Source of the DNA: an uncultured Verrucomicrobiota bacterium
GTDB taxonomy: Bacteria; Verrucomicrobiota; Kiritimatiellia; RFP12; UBA3636
Length of the DNA stretch: 11,285 nucleotides
Reading direction: 5' to 3'
Assembly: GCA_946534745.1 (NCBI GenBank)
Contig: CAMNDA010000343.1
Location: 1-11,285, forward strand
The position numbers were made by a program, and so were the translations under genes. The notes under the pieces were generated by a model that worked only from the letters and a program-made list of their open reading frames with translations, made no database searches and was not told the origin of the DNA. Of this stretch, positions 1 to 11,055 are shown one piece after another. The stretch's first letter is position 1. Each line of letters opens with the position of its first letter.

Positions 1-359
1 TCCTCCCACGCGGTCCGGTAGATCGCCATCCCGCGCGCCCACGGCGTGCGGTAGACGAAGTTCACGCACTGGCAGCCGAGCGCCTCGAACCGCTCGCGCC
101 ACTCCTTGATGAGGCCGACGTCGCAGCAGTTCTGGTAGGCGCCGCCGGAGACGAGGATCGCGCAGGCTCCGATGGGGTTCGCGGGCGGCGGATACCAGTC
201 GAGGAAGGGCTCCGTGTGCGCGGCGGGGTCGAAGCCGGGGGCTTCCGCCTCGTCGGTCATCGCGGCGATCTGGTGGGGCTGGCGGTCGGGCATCGCGCCG
301 GCGGGCCAGACCGGCTGGCGCTCCGCGACGGCGGGGTCGAAGGGTTTCATCATGCTCAT
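1..359 (-). CDS. alpha/beta hydrolase (esterase-like), N-terminal part, runs off the window
   Basis: This minus-strand reading frame starts at an ATG (359-357) and stays open to the window edge, giving about 119 residues (MSMMKPFDPAVAERQPVWPA...). An in-frame stop at 374-372 leaves the 359 ATG as the first ATG; the ATGs at 353 and 350 are alternatives. There is no signal peptide, so a cytoplasmic enzyme is likely. After a proline-rich segment (FLDWYPPPANPIG) comes a beta-strand and oxyanion-type glycine motif, AILVSGGAYQ. Then follow a helix (IKEWRERFEALGCQCVNF) and VYRTPWARG. This is the layout of acetylxylan-esterase or BD-FAE-like alpha/beta hydrolases, where a GGG(Y/A) loop precedes a strand ending in YR. 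The nucleophile, acid and histidine would lie beyond the edge, so activity cannot be judged. The substrate is unknown; an intracellular deacetylase for sugar or aryl esters would suit the neighbours. Confidence 0.75.
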   Translation of the reverse strand, partial: MSMMKPFDPAVAERQPVWPAGAMPDRQPHQIAAMTDEAEAPGFDPAAHTEPFLDWYPPPANPIGACAILVSGGAYQNCCDVGLIKEWRERFEALGCQCVNFVYRTPWARGMAIYRTAWE

Positions 360-368
360 GGCGGGGGG

Positions 369-397
369 ATGCTAGCAGACCGCCCCGAGCACGGCAA
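369..397 (-). promoter_or_regulatory. candidate promoter of the minus-strand hydrolase
   Basis: Read on the minus strand there is TTGCCG (397-392), a 17-nt spacer, then TAGCAT (374-369). Transcription would begin around 362-363, only a few bases before the ATG at 359. That implies a leaderless or nearly leaderless mRNA and agrees with the absence of any Shine-Dalgarno. Found by eye only. Confidence 0.4.
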
Positions 398-418
398 CAG
401 CGCCGCCGCCGCCCGCGT

Positions 419-447
419 TTGCCTTGCGGCCGGAGCTTGGGTATAAT
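419..447 (+). promoter_or_regulatory. candidate promoter of the phytase-like esterase gene
   Basis: TTGCCT (419-424), a 17-nt spacer and a perfect TATAAT (442-447), the best sigma-70-type match in the window. The expected transcript start is near 454, giving a leader of about 55 nt. Its -35 lies 21 nt from the -35 of the divergent promoter at 369-397, so the two could share regulation. Confidence 0.65.
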
Positions 448-461
448 CGGGTTCCGTTCGA

Positions 462-483
462 CGCGACCGCAGCGGCGGTCGCG
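462..483 (+). other. 5' leader hairpin of the phytase-like esterase gene
   Basis: CGCGACCGC (462-470) pairs perfectly with GCGGTCGCG (475-483), leaving the 4-nt loop AGCG. It lies just after the predicted transcript start, with the loop 24 nt after the end of the -10 box. Comparable hairpins occupy nearly the same place in the leaders of the genes at 2247 and 5768. No run of T follows, so it is not a terminator. It may stabilise the mRNA 5' end or bind a regulator. Confidence 0.5.
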
Positions 484-508
484 CCGGAGAAGCCGCGAAT
501 CGACAGCC

Positions 509-2056
509 ATGTCCAGCCCAAGTCCCGCCATGCATGCCATTCCCGCCGTCGCGCTCGTCGTCGTCCTGGGCGCCTCCCTCGCGCACGCCGCGAGCCGAGA
601 GATCGTCGCCGGTCCGGACTCCGACTACTCGCTTTCGATCGAGAAGGTCGCCGAGTATTCCTTCGAGAAGGACGGATGCGGCGGCATCGCCTGGTCCGGG
701 CGCGCCGGCGTGTTCTACGTGCTGCGCGACCACGCGGGCGACGGCAAGTCGAAGGTCTATCCGGTTTCGTTCGCGATCAATCCCGCCTCCGGCGCCATCG
801 CCGCCCAGTCGATCGGCGCGGAGTTCACGCCCGGCTCGCTCGGCGACGCGGAGGGAATCGCCCTCGACCCGCGGACCGGAGCGCTGTGGATCAGCGACGA
901 AGCCTCTCCGACCATCGCCGAATACGGCCTCGGCGGCGTCGCCACGGGCCGCACAGCCCCGGTCCCCGCCGTCCAGCGCAGCTACAAGCGCGGCAACCGT
1001 TCGCTCGAGGCGCTCACGGTTTCGCCGGACGGGCTCACGATGTGGACGGCGAACGAACAGGCGCTCACCTGCGACGGCGAGTCTTCTGACGGCAACACGA
1101 CCGTGAGCACCGTCGTGCGCCTCACGCGTTTCACGCGCGCGACGGCGCAGGCCGACTGGGAGGCCGCCGGCGAGTGGGCCTACGCGTGCGATCCCTGCGG
1201 CGGATCGAACTATGCGCAGAGCGGCCTCTCCGGCCTGTGCGCGCTGCCGGACGGGTCGCTGCTGGCCCTCGAGCGCGAGGTCAGCATCACGACCTGGGGC
1301 CGGTGCCGCATCTACCGCATCACGACGGGCGCCCTGGCCGCGGCGACGGAGATCTCGGACCTTCCCTCGCTGACGGAGGCCGACTCCTACACCCCGGTCG
1401 CGAAAGGCACCCGCCTGGTGGAGATCAAGGGCGTGATCCTGAACATCATCGTCTACGAGGGCATTGCGCTCGGCCCGATTCTCAACGACGGATCCCGCGC
1501 CGTCTATCTCGTCTCGGACGGCGGCGAGACCAAGACGGTGTCGATCCTCACCGCCAAGACCGTCCCCAAGATTTGCGCGCTGACGCTGACGGGCCTTCCC
1601 GACGAGGGAGGTCCGACCGTTCCGCCGTTCCTCGACTGGCCCGCGGATCCCGACACGCAGATCACGGACGCGATGCGGCCGATCGACCTGGGTCTCGTCG
1701 CGGGCGGCTTCGCGGAGTCCGCCACCACGACGGCGGAGCTGCGCAGGCTCTCGAAGTGGGCGAGCGCGAACGGCGTGCGCTACGCCGGCGCGGACGTGAA
1801 CGCGATGGCCTTCGACGAATCGGGCAACCCGGACACCGATCTCACGACGGCGTACCTGCTCGGCTGCGGCGTCGGCGACCTGGACGCGAAGAAGGCCGCG
1901 TTCCGCTTCACGGAGTTCACGCCCGGGACGGTGCCGTCCATCGACGCCTCCGGCCTCAATGGCCGCGTGACGGTCCTCGGCGCGGACGACCTCGGCGGCG
2001 CATGGGCGCCCGCCACGGCGGAGCATCGCTTCTTCCAGGCGATCCTGACGCGCTGA
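509..2056 (+). CDS. secreted phytase-like esterase (PF13449 type) with shared C-terminal domain
   Basis: A 515-residue exported protein. The ATG at 509 is chosen because the predicted promoter and leader lie upstream; the ATG at 530 gives a more compact signal peptide (MHAIPAVALVVVLGASLAHA) and is a real alternative. No good Shine-Dalgarno is present. Residues about 35-355 resemble the 'esterase-like activity of phytase' family, a propeller-like fold, with its typical strings GDAEGIALDP, LWISDEA, SLEALTVSPDG, MWTANEQAL, YEGIALGP and VYLVSDGG. The substrate in this family is poorly defined, so phosphate-ester or carboxyl-ester cleavage is only inferred. Residues 374-515, from FLDWPADPDT to the end, form a separate domain that recurs at the C terminus of the giant protein ending at 11050. 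That domain is probably not catalytic. The gene is divergent from the hydrolase at 1-359. Confidence 0.82.
   Translation: MSSPSPAMHAIPAVALVVVLGASLAHAASREIVAGPDSDYSLSIEKVAEYSFEKDGCGGIAWSGRAGVFYVLRDHAGDGKSKVYPVSFAINPASGAIAAQSIGAEFTPGSLGDAEGIALDPRTGALWISDEASPTIAEYGLGGVATGRTAPVPAVQRSYKRGNRSLEALTVSPDGLTMWTANEQALTCDGESSDGNTTVSTVVRLTRFTRATAQADWEAAGEWAYACDPCGGSNYAQSGLSGLCALPDGSLLALEREVSITTWGRCRIYRITTGALAAATEISDLPSLTEADSYTPVAKGTRLVEIKGVILNIIVYEGIALGPILNDGSRAVYLVSDGGETKTVSILTAKTVPKICALTLTGLPDEGGPTVPPFLDWPADPDTQITDAMRPIDLGLVAGGFAESATTTAELRRLSKWASANGVRYAGADVNAMAFDESGNPDTDLTTAYLLGCGVGDLDAKKAAFRFTEFTPGTVPSIDASGLNGRVTVLGADDLGGAWAPATAEHRFFQAILTR
1628..2053 (+). repeat. shared C-terminal domain, copy 1
   Basis: This encodes residues 374-515 of the phytase-like esterase. 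It matches 10625-11047 over its whole length, with roughly 60% amino-acid identity by eye. Conserved stretches include TTTAELRRLSKWA, GADVNAM, FTPGTVP and a final LTR. A D-x-S-G-N-P-D string (DESGNPD) resembles an acidic calcium loop. I do not recognise a named family. It sits after two unrelated catalytic regions, which suggests a sorting, anchoring or docking role. Confidence 0.8.
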
Positions 2057-2138
2057 GCCGGGGCGTCCGAACCGAGTCGCCGCTCCGCGTCCGCGTCGGC
2101 GGGCCGGCCGAAATTTACCCGATATCGCCGGGCGACTC

Positions 2139-2154
2139 CCTTTCCGCCGAAAGG
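2139..2154. other. 16-bp palindrome upstream of the SGNH hydrolase gene
   Basis: CCTTTC (2139-2144) and GAAAGG (2149-2154) are perfect inverted repeats around CGCC. The palindrome overlaps the candidate -35 of the next gene. It could be an operator or the stem of a transcript end after the esterase gene; no T run follows, which weakens the terminator reading. Confidence 0.35.
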
Positions 2155-2170
2155 CCGGTACGGGTAGAAT
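2141..2170 (+). promoter_or_regulatory. candidate promoter of the SGNH hydrolase gene
   Basis: TTTCCG (2141-2146), an 18-nt spacer and TAGAAT (2165-2170). The -10 is close to consensus and the -35 is weak. It predicts a start near 2177 and a leader of about 70 nt. Confidence 0.4.
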
Positions 2171-2190
2171 GCCGGCTTGTCGGACGGCGT

Positions 2191-2206
2191 CCCCGCCATC
2201 GCGGGG
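2191..2206 (+). other. 5' leader hairpin of the SGNH hydrolase gene
   Basis: CCCCGC (2191-2196) pairs with GCGGGG (2201-2206) around the loop CATC. The surrounding leader resembles the leader of the paralogous gene at 5768: TGTCGGACGGCG here, TGTCGAACGGCG there. The same CATC loop occurs there, and the stem differs in a way that keeps it paired. The loop starts 27 nt after the end of the -10 box. Confidence 0.5.
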
Positions 2207-2246
2207 CGGACCCGATGGCGACAACCCAAGCAACACGAGGCACACG

Positions 2247-3899
2247 ATGAAGCTCCACACCCTCCCGCTCCTCTCCTCGGCGATCCTCGCGGTCGCCGCG
2301 ACCGCCGCGTTCGGCGGACCGCTCGACGTCCCCGTGCCGGGCTCAAACCCGGATTCGGAGCCGTGCACGCCGGCGCGGCGCACGGACGAGTACGGCGTGC
2401 GCCACTTCGAGGACGACCGCAGCCAGAGCCAGGGCAGGACGTTCGACGCCGTCCTCTTCGGCGACTCCATCACCGACTTCTGGGTCTACTCGAACCTGAG
2501 CTTCGACGGGGACGCCGGCAGGACGATCAACATGGGCATCGGCAGCGACCGCGCGCAGAACCTGCTCTGGCGCGTCCGGAACGGCGCGCTCGACGGCTAC
2601 CAGGCGGAGTACTTCACGCTGATGATCGGCGTGAACAACGGCTACCAGAAGCACGTCGACAACCACGACGACCCCTGCGACCGCGCGGAGGACGTCGCCG
2701 AGTCGATCCGGCTCATCCTGCGCGAGATCGTGGCGAAGCACCCCGAGTCGAAGATCCTCCTGATGCCGATCCTGCCCTACGGGTTCGAGAGCCGGTACTA
2801 CGCGGCGCTCGACGTCCGCAACGTGAACGAGGACGTCAACGATCTCATCATCAAGTTCGTCGACAACAGCCGCGTGTTCTGGGTGGACCTGCGCGGCGCG
2901 TTCCTCAACCCAGACGCCTCCTGCAAGGAGAGCTGCTACAAGGCCGGCGTCTACGATTCGAAGGGGCACTGCCTGCATCCGGCCGACTCCGCCTATCCCG
3001 CCATCTGGAAGCCCGCCCTGACGGCCGCGATGCAGAAGTACCGCGCGGTCCCCGCGGGCCGGCCCCACGTGGCGGACCCATCGCTCGGCTACGCGTCGGC
3101 CGCGCCGAACGCGGACGGCCCCGGGACCGCGACGATCACGGTCCGCGGCATCTTCCTCGGGACGGACGCGAAGGCCGTCCCCGTCGCGTCCTACTCGGTC
3201 GCCTACGAGCTCGACGGCGGGCCGAGGAAGCCGGCCCTCTCGAACCAGACGAGGACGCGCAACTCGTTCACGATCCCGGACGTCGCGCTCGGCCCCCACT
3301 CCTGCAAGGTCATCGTCGCGACCGCGGACGGCAGGGAGCTCGAGACCACGGTCGACTTCACGATGACCGAGGACTGGCGGGGCGAGGCGCTCGCCGCCGA
3401 CGGCGGCGCGATCCGGACGGACGGGACGCTCGTCTGCGCGTACGCCGTCGGGAGCGGCACCTATACGGCGGGCTCCGTTCCCTTCGCCGCCGCGAACGGC
3501 GCCATCGACGACGCGAACATCGCCTGGCCCTACGGGCCGACCTCCGGCTCGCAGGTCCCGGCGGACGTCGCGGGCGGCGGATTCCGCGACCTGCTGGCCC
3601 ACTGCTGGTGGGCGAACGCGGGCGAGAAGGAGGTGACGCTCCGGAGCCTCGTGCCCGGCCACCGCTACCTCGTCCAGATCGTCGGCTTCCGCGACTTCAA
3701 CGGCTACGAGAAGTCGCACGTCTGGATCAAGGAGTCGTACCGGGACGCGAACTACATCAAGGTCTGCGGCGACGGCTGGGCCCGCGGCGGCGTGCTCACG
3801 GGAACCTTCACGGCGACCGCGCCCACGAAGACGATCACCGTCTGCGCCGACAACAACTACGCCCTCAACGCCGTCCAGGTCCGCGACCTCGGGAAGTAG
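2247..3899 (+). CDS. secreted SGNH/GDSL-family hydrolase with A-B accessory modules
   Basis: A 550-residue exported enzyme. The ATG at 2247 has GAGG 7 nt upstream and opens a clear signal peptide (MKLHTLPLLSSAILAVAATA). Residues about 60-270 form an SGNH hydrolase. Block I is VLFGDSIT with nucleophile Ser74, block II is NMGIGSDRAQNLLWR, block III is IGVNN with Asn130, and block V is HCLHP with His244. The position three before this His, normally Asp, is His241, so the classical acid is missing or displaced (Asp237 is near). Several Cys residues (in EPCTP, DDPCD, SCKESCY and HCLH) fit an oxidising, extracytoplasmic setting. Residues 275-376 are an Ig/FN3-like A module and 377-550 a beta-sandwich-like B module, as in the protein at 5768. 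Unlike its neighbours it ends at the B module and lacks the shared terminal domain. A carbohydrate acetylesterase is the likely role, by inference. Confidence 0.85.
   Translation: MKLHTLPLLSSAILAVAATAAFGGPLDVPVPGSNPDSEPCTPARRTDEYGVRHFEDDRSQSQGRTFDAVLFGDSITDFWVYSNLSFDGDAGRTINMGIGSDRAQNLLWRVRNGALDGYQAEYFTLMIGVNNGYQKHVDNHDDPCDRAEDVAESIRLILREIVAKHPESKILLMPILPYGFESRYYAALDVRNVNEDVNDLIIKFVDNSRVFWVDLRGAFLNPDASCKESCYKAGVYDSKGHCLHPADSAYPAIWKPALTAAMQKYRAVPAGRPHVADPSLGYASAAPNADGPGTATITVRGIFLGTDAKAVPVASYSVAYELDGGPRKPALSNQTRTRNSFTIPDVALGPHSCKVIVATADGRELETTVDFTMTEDWRGEALAADGGAIRTDGTLVCAYAVGSGTYTAGSVPFAAANGAIDDANIAWPYGPTSGSQVPADVAGGGFRDLLAHCWWANAGEKEVTLRSLVPGHRYLVQIVGFRDFNGYEKSHVWIKESYRDANYIKVCGDGWARGGVLTGTFTATAPTKTITVCADNNYALNAVQVRDLGK
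3069..3896 (+). repeat. A-B module pair, copy 1
   Basis: Residues 275-550 of the SGNH hydrolase. The A part carries ITVRGIFLGTDA, YSVAYELDGG and LGPHSCKVIVAT. The B part runs from the Trp at 3375, through IRTDGTLVCAYA and HRYLVQIVGF, to NAVQVRDLG. The same order recurs three times in the protein encoded at 5768-11050. A looks Ig/FN3-like; B looks like a galactose-binding-type sandwich. Both are inferred from pattern. Confidence 0.75.
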
Positions 3900-3914
3900 C
3901 TTTCTCCGAAGCGC

Positions 3915-3927
3915 GGTGCGGCGCACC
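3915..3927. other. small hairpin after the SGNH hydrolase stop
   Basis: GGTGC and GCACC pair around a 3-nt loop, starting 16 nt after the stop codon. There is no T tract, so it is only a weak candidate for a transcript end. Confidence 0.2.
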
Positions 3928-3998
3928 CGGGAGTTATGGAGTTTTGGAGGACTTCAAGGTCTCCCTGTCTCCGAAACTCCCCGTAGTGGAAGCAACGG
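3926..3998 (+). repeat. hairpin-forming direct repeat, upstream copy
   Basis: This 73-nt stretch matches 5522-5602 in the same orientation. Shared pieces are CCCGGGAGT, TTGGAGGA, TGTCTCCGAAACTCC and a 17-nt tail, CGTAGTGGAAGCAACGG, with one difference. Internally it has an 8-nt rhythm of GGAG units (GGAGTTAT, GGAGTTTT, GGAGG) followed by their complement (TCTCC, ACTCC). It can therefore fold into a long imperfect stem. With the second copy it brackets the ATPase gene. Confidence 0.7.
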
Positions 3999-4006
3999 CC
4001 GATAGA

Positions 4007-4084
4007 TGCGAAAATCTGCAGAAATTTGCGATTTGTCTTGAGAAAAATTGCGAAAGATCGATTTTAGAGTTGCGAAAATCTGCA
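4007..4084. promoter_or_regulatory. AT-rich region with repeated 14-mer, candidate operator
   Basis: TGCGAAAATCTGCA occurs exactly at 4007-4020 and 4071-4084, with partial copies between them (TTTGCGATTTG, ATTGCGAAAG). The span 4001-4090 is about 36% GC by hand count, against a very GC-rich surround. The second exact copy overlaps the -35 and spacer of the ATPase promoter. The first copy runs into TCTGCAGA, an 8-bp palindrome. The placement suggests repressor binding or autoregulation. Confidence 0.5.
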
Positions 4085-4098
4085 AATTGGCGTAGACT
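4070..4098 (+). promoter_or_regulatory. candidate promoter of the ATPase gene
   Basis: TTGCGA (4070-4075), a 17-nt spacer and TAGACT (4093-4098). Transcription would start near 4105, about 38 nt before the ATG. Confidence 0.45.
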
Positions 4099-4100
4099 GA

Positions 4101-4127
4101 CGCCGTTTTCCACCGCTGAAGACGGCG
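4101..4127 (+). other. leader hairpin before the ATPase Shine-Dalgarno
   Basis: CGCCGTTTTC (4101-4110) pairs with GAAGACGGCG (4118-4127) over 10 bp, with one T-G wobble and a 7-nt loop. It lies at the predicted 5' end of the mRNA and ends 4 nt before the Shine-Dalgarno. It could protect the 5' end or affect ribosome loading. Confidence 0.45.
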
Positions 4128-4131
4128 GAGG

Positions 4132-4138
4132 AAGGAGG
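4132..4138 (+). promoter_or_regulatory. strong Shine-Dalgarno of the ATPase gene
   Basis: AAGGAGG lies 4 nt before the ATG at 4143 and fixes that start. It is the only near-consensus ribosome binding site in the window; the secreted genes have GAGG or nothing clear. Confidence 0.75.
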
Positions 4139-4142
4139 ATCC

Positions 4143-5483
4143 ATGGCCGAGCTGAAACGGGAATTCTACGACACGCTGAAGGAATGGAAGCGCACAAAGG
4201 GGGCGGAGTGCCTTCTCGTCAAAGGCGCTCGCCAGGTCGGCAAGACGTTCATCGTCGAGAAGTTCGCGCGGGAGAACTACGGAAACGCGGTCACGCTCAA
4301 CTTCATCACGCATCCCGAGCTGGTCTCGGTCTTTGACGGCAGCCTCGACGCCGACCGCATCTACGTGGGGCTCACGGCGGTTCTCCCGCAGGTCCGAATC
4401 GTTCCCGGCGACACGCTGCTCTTCCTCGACGAGATCCAGGAATGCCCGAACGCCCGGACGGCGATGAAGTTCCTCGCGCAGGATGGCCGGTGCGACGTGG
4501 TTGCGTCCGGCTCGCTGCTGGGCATCAAGTACAAGCGCCGCAAGGACCGGCAGCCCAAGTCCGTCCCCGTCGGATTCGAGCGGCAGGTCACGATGCACTC
4601 GCTCTCGTTCCGGGAATACCTGTGGGCGAAGGGCTGGGACGACGCCCGGATCGACGTCCTTCGCCCGTATTTCGAACGGCGCGAAAAGGTGCCCGAGGCC
4701 GTGAACGAAACGTTCCACCGGCTGCTGCGCGAATACGCCGTCGTCGGTGGGATGCCGGAAGTCGTCTCGGGGTTCGTCGACGAACCGCACTTCGGCGACG
4801 TGCAGCGCGCGCAGGAGAAGCTGGTCGCGTCCTGCATCGACGACATCCACAAATACGCGGAGGCGCCGGAAGTCCAGAAGATCGAGCAGTGCTACCGCGC
4901 CATCCCGCGCATCCTCGCGAAGGAGAACAAGAAGTTCAAGTACTCGGAGGTCGACAAGTCCGGCTCCGCGCGGAAATACCTCGCGAGCGTGGAATGGCTC
5001 CGCGACGCCGCGCTCGCGTCCTTCGCCGAATGCGTCGAGGCGCCGCTGCCCGGGCTCTCCGCCTACGTCCGAGAGGGCTGGTTCAAGCTCTATCTCTCGG
5101 ATGTCGGGCTGCTCTGTTCGCTCTATGGGATGCTCGTCAAGCGGCAGATCCTCGACGGCACGCTCGCCGGCTCGCTCAAGGGCGGCGTCTACGAGAACCT
5201 CGTCGCCGGTATCCTGGAGCGGAACGGTTTCCCCCTGCACTACCACAGCAGGGACGGCGGCCGGCTGGAAATGGAGTTCCTCGTCGAGGCGGCGGAAGGG
5301 GTCGTTCCGGTCGAAGTGAAGGCAAAGACGGGGGCGACGCTCTCGCTGGACAAGCTCCTCGCCGACCCGTCGATACCCTACGGCTACAAGCTCACGGGCG
5401 GCAATGTCGGCGTCGTCGGGAGGAAGATCACGCTTCCGCACTACATGGCGATGTTCCTCCGCCCGGTCGCCGAAGCCTGCTGA
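4143..5483 (+). CDS. AAA_14/DUF4143-family ATP-binding protein
   Basis: A 446-residue cytoplasmic protein. The N-terminal AAA_14 domain has a Walker A motif, GARQVGKT (residues 28-35), and a Walker B motif, LLFLDEIQ (92-99, Asp96-Glu97). It also has the family's ASGSLLG sensor-like string and FREYLW. The C-terminal DUF4143 region includes YAVVGGMPEVV and LYLSDVGLL. It ends in a PD-(D/E)xK nuclease-like core: YENLVA, then MEFLVE with Glu378 where Asp is usual, then PVEVKAK with Glu391 and Lys393. All key motifs are present and the length is normal, so the gene looks intact. The family is abundant and often mobile in bacteria, and its biological role is unsettled. Nothing links it to the flanking esterases. 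A strong Shine-Dalgarno, an AT-rich promoter region and flanking direct repeats set it apart. Confidence 0.93.
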   Translation: MAELKREFYDTLKEWKRTKGAECLLVKGARQVGKTFIVEKFARENYGNAVTLNFITHPELVSVFDGSLDADRIYVGLTAVLPQVRIVPGDTLLFLDEIQECPNARTAMKFLAQDGRCDVVASGSLLGIKYKRRKDRQPKSVPVGFERQVTMHSLSFREYLWAKGWDDARIDVLRPYFERREKVPEAVNETFHRLLREYAVVGGMPEVVSGFVDEPHFGDVQRAQEKLVASCIDDIHKYAEAPEVQKIEQCYRAIPRILAKENKKFKYSEVDKSGSARKYLASVEWLRDAALASFAECVEAPLPGLSAYVREGWFKLYLSDVGLLCSLYGMLVKRQILDGTLAGSLKGGVYENLVAGILERNGFPLHYHSRDGGRLEMEFLVEAAEGVVPVEVKAKTGATLSLDKLLADPSIPYGYKLTGGNVGVVGRKITLPHYMAMFLRPVAEAC

Positions 5484-5521
5484 CGCCGGGCTGGTCCGCT
5501 TCCGGGCCTCTTGCTTTCGCT

Positions 5522-5602
5522 CCCGGGAGTCTCGGAGGCTTGGAGGATTCTGTGGCCTCCGTGTCTCCGAAACTCCGAGACTCTTCGTAGCGGAAGCAAC
5601 GG
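5522..5602 (+). repeat. hairpin-forming direct repeat, downstream copy
   Basis: Second copy of the element at 3926-3998, starting 39 nt after the ATPase stop. Here the outer stem is perfect: GAGTCTCGGAG (5527-5537) pairs with CTCCGAGACTC (5573-5583). A further mismatched inner stem follows, and then the conserved tail CGTAGCGGAAGCAACGG. The differences from copy 1 keep the folded shape. It may end or stabilise the ATPase transcript, or mark the edge of a mobile unit. Confidence 0.7.
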
Positions 5603-5649
5603 TGCGCCGGTTTCGGATAGTCTTTACTTGTTTCCGCCGCGAATCTACC

Positions 5650-5679
5650 TAGCCGAACGGGCGGGCGCGGCGGTATCAT
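5650..5679 (+). promoter_or_regulatory. candidate promoter of the giant hydrolase gene
   Basis: TAGCCG (5650-5655), an 18-nt spacer and TATCAT (5674-5679). The spacing equals that of the paralogous gene at 2247. It predicts a start near 5686 and a leader of about 80 nt. Confidence 0.4.
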
Positions 5680-5696
5680 TCGTGGTGTCGAACGGC

Positions 5697-5715
5697 GCCA
5701 TCGCCATCGCGTGGC
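5697..5715 (+). other. 5' leader hairpin of the giant hydrolase gene
   Basis: GCCA-T-CGC (5697-5704, one bulged T) pairs with GCGTGGC (5709-5715) around the loop CATC. It corresponds to 2191-2206 in the paralogue: same loop, changed but still paired stem. The loop starts 26 nt after the end of the -10 box. Confidence 0.45.
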
Positions 5716-5767
5716 CGCATTCGCCCCGCGTGCGGAAAGGGCATGCAACCAAAACTCGAGGCTCACG

Positions 5768-11050
<5,283 letters not shown>

Positions 11051-11055
11051 ATCCC

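Noticed and set aside
419..508. Upstream extension of the phytase-like esterase to 419
   Set aside because: It would run through the promoter candidate and leader hairpin and put a basic segment before the signal peptide. Starts at 509 or 530 fit better. The same reasoning rejects extensions to 2169 and 5711.
356..3926. Long minus-strand frames opposite the phytase-like esterase and SGNH genes
   Set aside because: They have Arg-rich low-complexity translations and no recognisable motif. They are shadows of GC-rich plus-strand genes.
4143..5483. Toxin-antitoxin or defence system around the AAA_14/DUF4143 gene
   Set aside because: No small partner gene is adjacent. The gene stands alone between hydrolase genes, so such a role cannot be supported here.
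3926..5602. CRISPR array or insertion-sequence ends from the paired repeats
   Set aside because: There are only two copies about 1.5 kb apart with a gene between, no spacer series and no transposase. They are direct, not terminal inverted, repeats.
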